Shown here one piece after another: positions 1 through 5,449 of a stretch of DNA of 5,449 bases; within the stretch, counting starts at the first letter, position 1; every line of letters starts with the position of its first letter. The DNA comes from Micavibrio sp. (GTDB taxonomy: Bacteria > Pseudomonadota > Alphaproteobacteria > Micavibrionales > Micavibrionaceae), in assembly GCA_027051315.1 (NCBI GenBank), contig JALTZE010000053.1, positions 1 to 5,449 of the forward strand, given 5' to 3'. The notes beneath the pieces were generated by a model that was not told where the DNA came from, searched no databases, and worked only from the letters and a program-made list of their open reading frames with translations. The position numbers and the translations under genes were made by a program.

Positions 1-224
1 CGAAAGAATCTATTGAAGATTTCCGTAAAGCCGTTCTTCCTCTTTATGCTCATGAATATATCAATAGCTTAAAAACGTTAAAAGGTTGCGTATCATCGTC
101 TAATAATCTATCCTCACCTGATAGAATTATTTCTGCAATTGATATGCTTATTTCTTCTTACTCATCTATTGCAGAAAATACAAATCAGCTTAGTAAAGAA
201 AAAACACCACAAAACAGAATTTAG
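1..224 (+). CDS. 3' end of an unrecognised protein (partial, 5' end outside window)
   Basis: An open frame enters from the left edge (first full codon at 3) and ends at the TAG at 222-224, giving 73 C-terminal residues. It has no stop in this frame and normal codon use, and it ends 23 nt before the esterase start on the same strand, so it is probably the preceding gene of that operon. The visible part starts with a charged helix-like stretch (KESIEDFRKAVLPLYAHEY), then a Ser/Asn-rich linker around residues 31-40. A second amphipathic stretch follows (RIISAIDMLISSYSSIAENT), and the tail is polar and basic. There is no membrane segment or cysteine cluster. I do not recognise the family. It could be the alpha-helical end of a larger protein, and the coding call is inferred from the open frame and its spacing. 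Confidence 0.6.
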   Translation, partial: KESIEDFRKAVLPLYAHEYINSLKTLKGCVSSSNNLSSPDRIISAIDMLISSYSSIAENTNQLSKEKTPQNRI

Positions 225-247
225 CTATTTATCTAAACGAAAAAAAC

Positions 248-904
248 ATGACTGACAGCGAATTAAAATCATATGTGATAGAACCAGCTTCTGGATTACC
301 CCCTAAACAAATAGTGATATTTTTACATGGTCTTGGCGCAAATGGTATGGATTTACTAGGGCTAGGAAAAGAATGGGCAAATGATATTCCAGATACTGTA
401 TTTGTTTCTCCCGATGCTCCATTTCCTTGCGATATGGCTCCTGTTGGTTATCAATGGTTTTCATTACAACAATGGACAGAAGAAGCAATATTAGCAGGCA
501 TAAAGCAAGCGGCCCCAATATTAAATGAATTCATAGATGACCAGCTAGAAATATATAATTTATCAGATGAAAATCTTGCTTTGGTTGGCTTTTCTCAAGG
601 AACTATGATGTCTTTATACACAGCCCCCAGACGTGAAAAACCATGCGCAGGAGTTTTAGGATATTCAGGAGCATTAATAGCAGGAGAAGAATTGGAATCT
701 TCAAAAAATATTGTGAAAATGCCAGTACATTTGCTGCATGGAGATACAGACCCAATAGTCCCTGTTCAGGAATATCACAAAGCAAAATCAGAACTTGAGA
801 AAGCAGGCTTCCCAGTTTCCGGAGAAGTTTTTAACAAACTCGAACATGGAATTAATGAGCAAGGAATAATAAGCGGAGCAAATTTCCTAAAAAAAATCTT
901 TTAG
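248..904 (+). CDS. alpha/beta-hydrolase carboxylesterase / lysophospholipase (phospholipase/carboxylesterase family)
   Basis: This is a complete 218-residue cytoplasmic serine hydrolase of the phospholipase/carboxylesterase (Abhydrolase_2, acyl-protein-thioesterase-like) family, whose members hydrolyse short carboxyl esters or lysophospholipids. The oxyanion-loop motif FLHGLGANG is at residues 25-33. The nucleophile elbow GFSQG is at 114-118 with catalytic Ser116. The acid is Asp168 in HGDTDPIVP (164-172), and the catalytic His is His200 in LEHGI. All three lie in the expected order, and the length matches bacterial members (about 210-230 residues). No signal peptide is visible. The start at 248 is the only sensible one before the first beta strand. 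It has an A-rich leader but no clear Shine-Dalgarno, so translation may depend on the upstream gene ending 23 nt before. The family is sure; the physiological substrate cannot be told. Confidence 0.93.
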   Translation: MTDSELKSYVIEPASGLPPKQIVIFLHGLGANGMDLLGLGKEWANDIPDTVFVSPDAPFPCDMAPVGYQWFSLQQWTEEAILAGIKQAAPILNEFIDDQLEIYNLSDENLALVGFSQGTMMSLYTAPRREKPCAGVLGYSGALIAGEELESSKNIVKMPVHLLHGDTDPIVPVQEYHKAKSELEKAGFPVSGEVFNKLEHGINEQGIISGANFLKKIF

Positions 905-980
905 AATTATAACTAAGCATACCCCTCAAACGCATAGGGATTTAAAAATAATCGTTCTTCAAATAAAGTTTTATCAACTA

Positions 981-989
981 TGTTATATT
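981..989 (+). promoter_or_regulatory. possible extended -10 promoter for mutT-methyltransferase unit
   Basis: The sequence TGTTATATT fits an extended -10 element (TGn followed by TATATT, one mismatch to TATAAT). It lies 29 nt before the mutT start in the 114-nt gap after the esterase, which would give a leader of about 20 nt holding the AAAGG ribosome site at 1005-1009. No good -35 hexamer lies at the usual distance, and a second weaker TGcTATATC lies just downstream, so this is a guess based on short motifs. The gap (905-1018) holds nothing else convincing. Confidence 0.35.
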
Positions 990-1018
990 TCTTGCTATAT
1001 CAATAAAGGTTTATAAAA

Positions 1019-1471
1019 ATGACACAATCATGTGAAGAGGCACTAAACAACGAAGCGCCACAAAACCCTAATAAACTTAATGTTTTAGTAGTTGCCGCAG
1101 CAATAATAGATTTAGATGGCAGGGTTCTTATCGCACAAAGACCAAAGGGAAAATCAATGGCAGGTCTTTGGGAATTTCCAGGTGGCAAAGTGCAGAAAAA
1201 TGAAGCTCCAGAATATGCATTGATGAGGGAATTAAAAGAAGAATTAGGAATAGAAACCAGACCATGTTGTTTTACACCTGCTGGATTTTCTTCGCATGAA
1301 TATGAAGATTTTCATCTTCTAATGCCCTTATTTATATGTAGAAACTGGAAAAATACCCCACAAGGAAGAGAAGGGCAATCCATCAAATGGATACGACCAT
1401 TGGATTTATATGAACAAAACATGCCTCCTGCTGATTTGCCTTTAATAGATTCTCTGCTATCTTTACTATAG
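1019..1471 (+). CDS. mutT: MutT-type Nudix hydrolase (8-oxo-dGTP diphosphatase)
   Basis: This 150-residue protein has a complete Nudix box. Gly56, Glu62, Arg70-Glu71 and Glu74-Glu75 followed by Leu-Gly-Ile (76-78) fit the GX5EX7REUXEEXGU pattern exactly. The preceding stretch QRPKGKSMAGLWEFPGGK (40-57) is the signature of the MutT subgroup, which hydrolyses oxidised dGTP to the monophosphate and so prevents A:T to C:G mutations. The C-terminal PPADLPLIDSL stretch (136-146) is also typical. About 20 polar residues precede the first beta strand (VLVVAAAII), making it slightly longer than the 129-residue E. coli enzyme. The start is supported by AAAGG at 1005-1009, 9 nt upstream. The methyltransferase gene follows after 20 nt and is probably cotranscribed. 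The subgroup is well supported; a related nucleotide substrate is not excluded. Confidence 0.93.
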   Translation: MTQSCEEALNNEAPQNPNKLNVLVVAAAIIDLDGRVLIAQRPKGKSMAGLWEFPGGKVQKNEAPEYALMRELKEELGIETRPCCFTPAGFSSHEYEDFHLLMPLFICRNWKNTPQGREGQSIKWIRPLDLYEQNMPPADLPLIDSLLSLL

Positions 1472-1491
1472 CTAGGTTCAAGGGAAAAAAC

Positions 1492-2259
1492 ATGATATAT
1501 CCATCAGCATATGAACTAAAATCATTTTATAATACAAATGTTGGTAAGGCCGTAAAAAATACGGTAAAAAAACATATCGATAATCTATGGGGTGATTGTG
1601 ATAATCTTCGTGTTATGGGGTATGGCTATACTGCTCCTTATCTTGATAAATATCTTGAAACATCAGAAAGATGCTTTTCTATAATGTCAGGTTCAAGCGG
1701 AATATATAAATGGCCAGAAGAAAAAGATAATCTAGTAGCAATAGCAAGAGGAGATGAACTCCCCATAGAAACAGAATCAGTAGATAGAATAATCATGATG
1801 CATGCTATCGAATACGCATATTCAATAGATGACCTGATGCAAGAAATATGGCGTATATTAAAAAGCAACGGCAGGATAATAGCAATTGTTCCAAATCGTA
1901 TAGGTTTTTGGGCAAGGGCGACATGGTCGCCATTTGGGCAAGGCGTACCCTATACGCAATATCAGATAAACAAAACACTGCAAAAAAATAAATTTATCAT
2001 AGAAAATACTGACAGAGCCCTTTATATGCCACCTTTACGGTTTTCTCTTAACATAAAAGTTTCAGATTTTTATGAAACGTACGGCAAGTACATCTACTCA
2101 CCTTTATCAGGACTTCATGTCATAGAGGCAAGCAAACAAATATACTCTGCTATCTTAAAATCAGAAAGCCGTACAAAAAATAGGCGAAAAATTATAATCC
2201 CAAAACCAGCAGCAGCAACAGATAGAAACTGCAATTGCTATAAAAATGATAAAGAATAA
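1492..2259 (+). CDS. class I SAM-dependent methyltransferase (substrate unknown)
   Basis: A 255-residue protein with the layout of a class I (methyltransferase type 11) enzyme. Motif I is RVMGYGYTAPYL (40-51), where a GYGY turn replaces the usual GxGxG. The post-SAM segment ELPIETESVDRIIMMHAIEYA (89-109) matches the LPF..SVD.V...H.LE signature, and the motif III-like strand is NGRIIAIVPNR (126-136). The C-terminal part with HVIEASKQIYSAI (209-221) and the KIIIPKPA tail resembles an alphaproteobacterial family commonly encoded next to gloB, whose substrate is not established. No gloB lies in this window. A ribosome site AAGGGA at 1480-1485 stands 6 nt before the start, 20 nt after mutT. The last residues (NCNCYKNDKE) are a polar, two-cysteine tail that looks peculiar to this lineage. 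The gene converges on tyrA with only 7 nt between the two stops. Confidence 0.88.
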   Translation: MIYPSAYELKSFYNTNVGKAVKNTVKKHIDNLWGDCDNLRVMGYGYTAPYLDKYLETSERCFSIMSGSSGIYKWPEEKDNLVAIARGDELPIETESVDRIIMMHAIEYAYSIDDLMQEIWRILKSNGRIIAIVPNRIGFWARATWSPFGQGVPYTQYQINKTLQKNKFIIENTDRALYMPPLRFSLNIKVSDFYETYGKYIYSPLSGLHVIEASKQIYSAILKSESRTKNRRKIIIPKPAAATDRNCNCYKNDKE

Positions 2260-2266
2260 TAAAAAA

Positions 2267-3001
2267 CTATGAAAGGTCGTTTTCCAGCTTTTTTACACTA
2301 TCAAAAAATTTTTTCTTTGCCTGTTTAACATATGGATTATCCGTTTGTATTGCTCGAAATAACTCATCGCTATCATCTTTTATCATATCAACCATTTGCT
2401 GCAGCAAAGAAAAAGTCTTCGTTTCTTGATTAATCTCTGGAATATCCATAAGTTGAAATATCTTCCCTATCATATGGGTTAATCCCTGAACATACGCCAT
2501 TTGTAAATCATGTTCTTCGGGTGTACATTTTATAACATTCAAATTTGCCCGTTTGGATAAGAAATAACAAATATCATCTGCTCTATTTCCTCTGATATTC
2601 GTTACTACAATATTAAGCCCCGCTATTCCGTCTTTACCGCTTTGAGGACCAAATAGAGGGTGTAAACCAACCAAATCAACATGTTCAGGAATATTTTTAC
2701 TCATAATTTCAGCAGGTAAACATTTAACCGAAGCAACATCCATAACTAGTTGCCCTTCACTTAAATGGCTGGCAATCTGTTTTGTAACTTCATCTATCGC
2801 TCTTACAGGTACAGCGATAATCACAATATCTGATTTTGCTGCTTCTTCAATGCTATTACATATATCAACATTATAAATCTTGGCTATTTGCGAAATATCT
2901 TTATTCACATCAAATATTTTAGTTTTAAAATAAGGCGTAACATGTTTGATTATAAACTCACCAAACGCACCAATACCAATTATAGATAAGGAAGTTTTCA
3001 T
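2267..3001 (-). CDS. tyrA: compact TyrA-type prephenate/arogenate dehydrogenase
   Basis: This 244-residue member of the prephenate dehydrogenase superfamily would catalyse NAD(P)+-dependent oxidative decarboxylation of prephenate or arogenate in tyrosine synthesis. The Rossmann turn GIGAFG is at residues 9-14. Asp31 at the end of the second strand suggests NAD+ preference. The DVASVK stretch (88-93) carries the family Ser. GLHPLFGPQSG (112-122) carries the catalytic-type His114, and QGLTHMIG (172-179) a further conserved His176. The HPxFGP form groups it with the E. coli TyrA / plant arogenate-dehydrogenase style rather than the HPIAG TyrC style. No ACT or mutase domain is attached. The reading frame is open 27 codons further (to 3082), but the ATG at 3001 has a GGAAAAG ribosome site and starts directly at the first beta strand, so I chose it. 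It is divergent from the mutase gene. Prephenate versus arogenate preference cannot be told. Confidence 0.85.
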   Translation of the reverse strand: MKTSLSIIGIGAFGEFIIKHVTPYFKTKIFDVNKDISQIAKIYNVDICNSIEEAAKSDIVIIAVPVRAIDEVTKQIASHLSEGQLVMDVASVKCLPAEIMSKNIPEHVDLVGLHPLFGPQSGKDGIAGLNIVVTNIRGNRADDICYFLSKRANLNVIKCTPEEHDLQMAYVQGLTHMIGKIFQLMDIPEINQETKTFSLLQQMVDMIKDDSDELFRAIQTDNPYVKQAKKKFFDSVKKLENDLS

Positions 3002-3005
3002 ATTT

Positions 3006-3013
3006 TCTTTTCC
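3006..3013 (-). promoter_or_regulatory. ribosome binding site fixing the tyrA start
   Basis: Read on the - strand, GGAAAAGA lies 4 nt upstream of the ATG at 3001, with the GG pair 10-11 nt away. No comparable purine run precedes the earlier in-frame ATG codons at 3082 and 3070. This supports the shorter 244-residue protein. Confidence 0.6.
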
Positions 3014-3025
3014 ATTATTCAACAC

Positions 3026-3049
3026 GATAAAATATATGTAGATTTTATC
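3026..3049. promoter_or_regulatory. inverted repeat in the divergent tyrA/mutase spacer (candidate operator)
   Basis: A perfect inverted repeat, GATAAAAT (3026-3033), 8-nt spacer, ATTTTATC (3042-3049), lies in the 83-bp gap between the two divergent starts. It is 25 nt from the tyrA start and 35 nt from the mutase start. The arms have the size and spacing of a dimeric repressor site, and the right arm coincides with the -10 element proposed for tyrA. AT-rich sequence makes chance palindromes more likely, and the regulator is unknown, so the operator role is an inference. Confidence 0.45.
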
Positions 3050-3069
3050 AAAAATAGTTTGTATATCCA
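3042..3069 (-). promoter_or_regulatory. candidate tyrA promoter (extended -10)
   Basis: On the - strand a -35-like TGGATA (3069-3064, 4 of 6 matches) is followed after 16 bp by the -10-like TAAAAT (3047-3042, 5 of 6 matches). The -10 is preceded by TGA, making it an extended -10. Transcription would begin near 3035 and give a leader of about 34 nt. In the other direction the mirrored TAAAAT at 3028-3033 could serve the mutase operon, but I see no matching -35 for it. Confidence 0.4.
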
Positions 3070-3084
3070 TCTTGTAGAACAAAA

Positions 3085-3972
3085 ATGGATAATAAGTCTA
3101 TGTATAAAATCCCAGAACTAGAAGAAATTAGAAAACGCATTGATTCACTCGATAACAATATACATGATTTATTGATGGAAAGAGCTGACCTTATCGATAA
3201 AATAAGTGCAGCTAAAAAGAAAGCAGGCGTTCAGATAGTCCAACCAGCCCGCGAAGCAAAAATGATAAGACGTTTACTATCCCGCCATCAAGGAGCATTG
3301 CCAAAAGAAGCAGTAGTAGGAATATGGAGAGAGTTAGTAGGTGCAGTATGTATGATGCAAACAGGATTAAGATATGCCGTATTTGCGCCGCCTCAATCCC
3401 CAGAATATGCAGATATGGCAAGGGATTATTTTGGTAGTGTATTACCCATGAGCCGTACCGAAACAGTAGATTCGGCAATTTCAATGTTAAGAAAGAATAT
3501 GGTAAATTTTGCTGTATTACCATGGCCAGAAATGGTCGAAGAATCCGATTGGTGGGCTTGTATGATTGATGATAATTGTTACGACCTGAATATTCTTGTA
3601 AGCCTACCATATTGCAGTAATATATCAGATGGACATATAGGAAAAGCTCTGGTCGTTGCTAAAGATATGAAATTTTCTTCATCAGATTATGATAACAGCT
3701 TCATTGGAATAGAAACTTCTTCTGATTTTAGCAGGTCAGGAATAATGGAAAAGATACAACAATGCGGGCTAACACCTGTATCAATATATGCAACAGACGG
3801 AAAAAATAAAGAAACCAGAAAATTTATGGTAGAAATAGAAGGTCATATAGAATCTGAAGATAAAAAAATAGAAATGATAAAATCTGTGCTAAAAACAAAA
3901 GAGAATGAAAATATTTTAAAAGTCAGGTCATTAGGTGGTTATCCAATACCACCATCATATGAAACAGAATAG
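3085..3972 (+). CDS. AroQ chorismate mutase with degenerate prephenate dehydratase/ACT-like tail
   Basis: This 295-residue protein opens with an AroQ-type chorismate mutase helix bundle (about 8-95), which converts chorismate to prephenate. Compared with E. coli P-protein, active-site residues are present as Arg16, Arg33, Lys44, Arg56, Glu57 and Gln92; the E. coli Ser84 position is Val88. Residues 97-200 read like a shrunken dehydratase or binding-protein fold (YAVFAPPQSPEYADMA, then VNFAVLPWPE), but I find no TRF catalytic motif. Residues about 205-287 look ACT-like: SRSGIMEKIQQCGLTPVSI, KFMVEIEGHIESEDKKI and LKVRSLGGYPIP resemble the end of PheA, without the ESRP motif. At 295 residues it is about 90 shorter than E. 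coli PheA, so mutase activity is likely and dehydratase activity unlikely. Similar long mutases are usual in Alphaproteobacteria. The start at 3085 has no strong ribosome site, and Met6 (3100) is possible. tyrC follows after 7 nt. Confidence 0.87.
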   Translation: MDNKSMYKIPELEEIRKRIDSLDNNIHDLLMERADLIDKISAAKKKAGVQIVQPAREAKMIRRLLSRHQGALPKEAVVGIWRELVGAVCMMQTGLRYAVFAPPQSPEYADMARDYFGSVLPMSRTETVDSAISMLRKNMVNFAVLPWPEMVEESDWWACMIDDNCYDLNILVSLPYCSNISDGHIGKALVVAKDMKFSSSDYDNSFIGIETSSDFSRSGIMEKIQQCGLTPVSIYATDGKNKETRKFMVEIEGHIESEDKKIEMIKSVLKTKENENILKVRSLGGYPIPPSYETE

Positions 3973-3979
3973 CTATTAG

Positions 3980-4834
3980 ATGTCAGAAAAATTATTTAAT
4001 AAAATATCTATTATAGGCTTTGGTTTTATAGGCTCATCAATTGCGCGCCTTATAAAAGCAAAATCATTAGCAAATGAAATTATCTGCGGTGATATAAATC
4101 CTGAAATATGTGAAAAGGCAATTAATCTTGAACTTGCGGATAAGGCATATACCAATATTTCACAAGCGGTCAGAGATTGTGATTTGGTTATATTGTCAAT
4201 TCCTGCAGGCGCAATTAAAACAATAGCCGAGATAATCTCCCCACATTTGAAAAAAAATGCGATAATTACCGATACATCTCCTGTAAAACAAGCAATTATC
4301 AAAGATATTTCTAAATTTATTCCTTCTGATGTTAATTTTGTTCCCGCGCATCCAATTATAGATAAGGTTTTTTTAACTTCAAATACTGATTTAGGGGTAT
4401 TTGATAATTCTTGGTGCATTATCACACCATTAATGCATACAGAATTAAAAGCCATTGAAAAAGTAAGTCTTCTCTGGGATAAATTTGGCTCCAAAATAGA
4501 AATTATGAGTCCAGAACATCATGATAAAATTTTTGCTATAACATCTCATCTTCCGCATCTTATAGCTTACTCTATGGTTAAAACTATAGCAGGGTTGGAA
4601 GATGATATAAGAGCAGAAATTGCAAAATATTCAGCTCTGGATTTTCAAAATATTACCAAAGCAGCATCTTCAAATACAATTATATGGCGTGATATATTTC
4701 TAAATAATAAAGAAGAGCTTCTTGATATATTGCAAGAATTTACTCAAAGCCTAACATCTTTGCAAACAGCAATCAAAAATAGCGATATTGATATGTTGGA
4801 AAAAATAAAAAAATCTACTAATCCCAAATTATAG
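3980..4834 (+). CDS. tyrC: TyrC-type cyclohexadienyl/prephenate dehydrogenase homologue with altered substrate site
   Basis: This 284-residue protein aligns end to end with alphaproteobacterial cyclohexadienyl dehydrogenases. The NAD turn GFGFIGSS is at 13-20, Asp38 follows strand two, His124 lies in VPAHPI, TSHLPHLIAY is at 188-197 and WRDIF is at 236-240. Substrate-site motifs are eroded. The usual HPIAGTExSG continues here as HPIIDKVFLTSN, DxGSVK has become DTSPVK (98-103), and GGFRDFTRIA has become LDFQNITKAA (220-229), so the Arg that binds the prephenate carboxylate is Lys227 and the nearby Asp is Asn224. The usual basic C-terminal tail is also missing. Neither alternative frame restores the lost motif, so a frameshift is not the cause. 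It may be a weak, retuned or non-catalytic paralogue; the intact tyrA nearby could supply the normal activity. It starts 7 nt after the mutase stop without a clear ribosome site, suggesting translational coupling. Confidence 0.82.
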   Translation: MSEKLFNKISIIGFGFIGSSIARLIKAKSLANEIICGDINPEICEKAINLELADKAYTNISQAVRDCDLVILSIPAGAIKTIAEIISPHLKKNAIITDTSPVKQAIIKDISKFIPSDVNFVPAHPIIDKVFLTSNTDLGVFDNSWCIITPLMHTELKAIEKVSLLWDKFGSKIEIMSPEHHDKIFAITSHLPHLIAYSMVKTIAGLEDDIRAEIAKYSALDFQNITKAASSNTIIWRDIFLNNKEELLDILQEFTQSLTSLQTAIKNSDIDMLEKIKKSTNPKL

Positions 4835-5449
4835 GCTCGTTAGTACCTATTTTTAACATGCCTAGATAAATATCACGGTTTTTTATCTTTAACTTAGTTT
4901 TTATAAGCTTCTTTCCTGTTTTTTCATCTGTTTCAGACATTGCATTTATGATAGTAGTTACGATTAATGGGCTGCGTTGATTTGCTTGCCTATTATTTTT
5001 CATTAAATCTACAAAATTTTCTGCATTTTCTATCTCTATATTCATCTCCCCTGCAATTTGCAGATTATCATCAAGATAAAATTCACCAATTCCAGATAAT
5101 TTTATATCACCTATTCTTATTAAGAGTTTTTTTACAGGAATATTTCCTCCCTGATTTTTCCATTTTTCTATATTTTCTTTATTTATATCAGAAGGAAGAT
5201 TGGGCGGAACGGTTGTTTTTATATAAAACTCATCTATTATTTTTTTGCTTTCCCATTTATCTTTTCCAATCTTTAAACCTTTTGATAAATGTAATGCAAT
5301 ATTTTGATTGTCAATCATAAATCCTTCAATCGCAATTTCAGGGATTTCAATTATAATTTTGTTTATACCTTCTTTTAGGTAAATATCACCAGACCAAATA
5401 GTCTTGGGAGGTAAAGGAAAACCAGTAGTAGAAAGGGACGAGGTAACGA
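4818..5449 (-). CDS. DUF2125 family protein (partial, N-terminus outside window)
   Basis: The frame is open from the right edge to the TAG at 4820-4818, giving 209 C-terminal residues; the internal Met at 5318 is not the real start. Visible pieces fit DUF2125, an alphaproteobacterial family of unknown function: TTGFPLPPKTIWSGDIYL (about residues 7-24), repeated beta-strand segments, LLIRIGDIKLSGIGEFYLDD, then a GEMNIEIENAENFVDLM stretch, and the closing NRDIYLGMLKIGTNEPIIW. Full members are usually longer and often start with a signal or membrane anchor, which would lie outside this window; from its alternating strands it is probably an envelope protein. The family commonly sits next to tyrC in Alphaproteobacteria, as here, but no link to tyrosine synthesis is established. 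Its 3' end overlaps the convergent tyrC by 17 bp. The assignment rests on remembered family features rather than a profile search. Confidence 0.72.
   Translation of the reverse strand, partial: VTSSLSTTGFPLPPKTIWSGDIYLKEGINKIIIEIPEIAIEGFMIDNQNIALHLSKGLKIGKDKWESKKIIDEFYIKTTVPPNLPSDINKENIEKWKNQGGNIPVKKLLIRIGDIKLSGIGEFYLDDNLQIAGEMNIEIENAENFVDLMKNNRQANQRSPLIVTTIINAMSETDEKTGKKLIKTKLKIKNRDIYLGMLKIGTNEPIIWD

Noticed and set aside
921..941. CCCT/AGGG hairpin after the esterase gene as a terminator
   Set aside because: The stem is only 4 bp with a 9-nt loop and is followed by TTTAAAAAT rather than a T-run, so it is too weak to call.
3002..3082. An N-terminal extension of 27 residues for the - strand TyrA, starting at 3082
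   Set aside because: The extension lacks a ribosome site, is not family-like, and would cover the whole divergent promoter region; the ATG at 3001 has GGAAAAG upstream and starts at the Rossmann strand.
3373..3972. Calling the mutase gene a bifunctional PheA (P-protein)
   Set aside because: The dehydratase TRF motif is absent and the region is much shorter than a working dehydratase domain.
4349..4400. A frameshift or sequencing error as the cause of the missing HPIAGTExSG motif in tyrC
   Set aside because: The two other forward frames hit stops almost at once and do not encode the motif, and the protein returns to the family pattern (SWCIITP) in the same frame with only about one residue difference in length.
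3976..4494. 172-residue open frame on the - strand inside tyrC
   Set aside because: It is a shadow of tyrC, whose + strand frame aligns to a known family over its full length.
4967..5320. 117-residue open frame on the + strand opposite the DUF2125 gene
   Set aside because: It is Phe/Leu/Tyr-rich nonsense, as expected from reading AT-rich coding sequence in reverse; the - strand frame has family motifs and runs open to the window edge.

Overview
This window reads as a piece of an AT-rich alphaproteobacterial chromosome (roughly one third G+C by eye). That placement rests on gene content. A DUF2125-type protein lies next to a TyrC-type cyclohexadienyl dehydrogenase and a long alphaproteobacterial-style chorismate mutase. 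A SAM methyltransferase of the kind often seen beside gloB, and a MutT with a short N-terminal extension, fit the same group. The low G+C suggests a reduced or host-associated lineage, but the genus cannot be told from the sequence. There are seven genes with recognisable family membership and one unrecognised 3' gene fragment. No RNA genes, mobile elements or CRISPR arrays were seen.

Left half, + strand (1-2259): the tail of an unrecognised gene, a serine carboxylesterase/lysophospholipase of the alpha/beta-hydrolase fold, a MutT-type Nudix hydrolase and a SAM-dependent methyltransferase. The spacers are 23, 114 and 20 nt. The 114-nt spacer holds a plausible promoter, so the fragment plus esterase and the mutT plus methyltransferase may be two transcription units.

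Right half (2267-5449) is an aromatic amino acid (tyrosine/phenylalanine) block. A compact TyrA-type dehydrogenase on the - strand is divergent from a + strand pair. That pair is an AroQ chorismate mutase with a dehydratase/ACT-like tail, followed 7 nt later by a second, TyrC-type dehydrogenase. A DUF2125 gene on the - strand converges on it, overlaps it by 17 bp and runs off the right edge. The chorismate mutase would make prephenate from chorismate, and a TyrA enzyme would oxidise prephenate (or arogenate) toward tyrosine.

The point of most interest is that two TyrA-superfamily genes bracket the mutase. The TyrC-type copy keeps its NAD fold and helical core but has lost most of the residues that normally hold the substrate. 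The compact copy across the divergent promoter keeps the expected catalytic motifs. The 83-bp divergent spacer carries a perfect 8-bp-arm inverted repeat sitting on the -10 element, a natural candidate operator. No wholly new type of system is evident. The unusual part is this rearranged and apparently partly repurposed tyrosine pathway.
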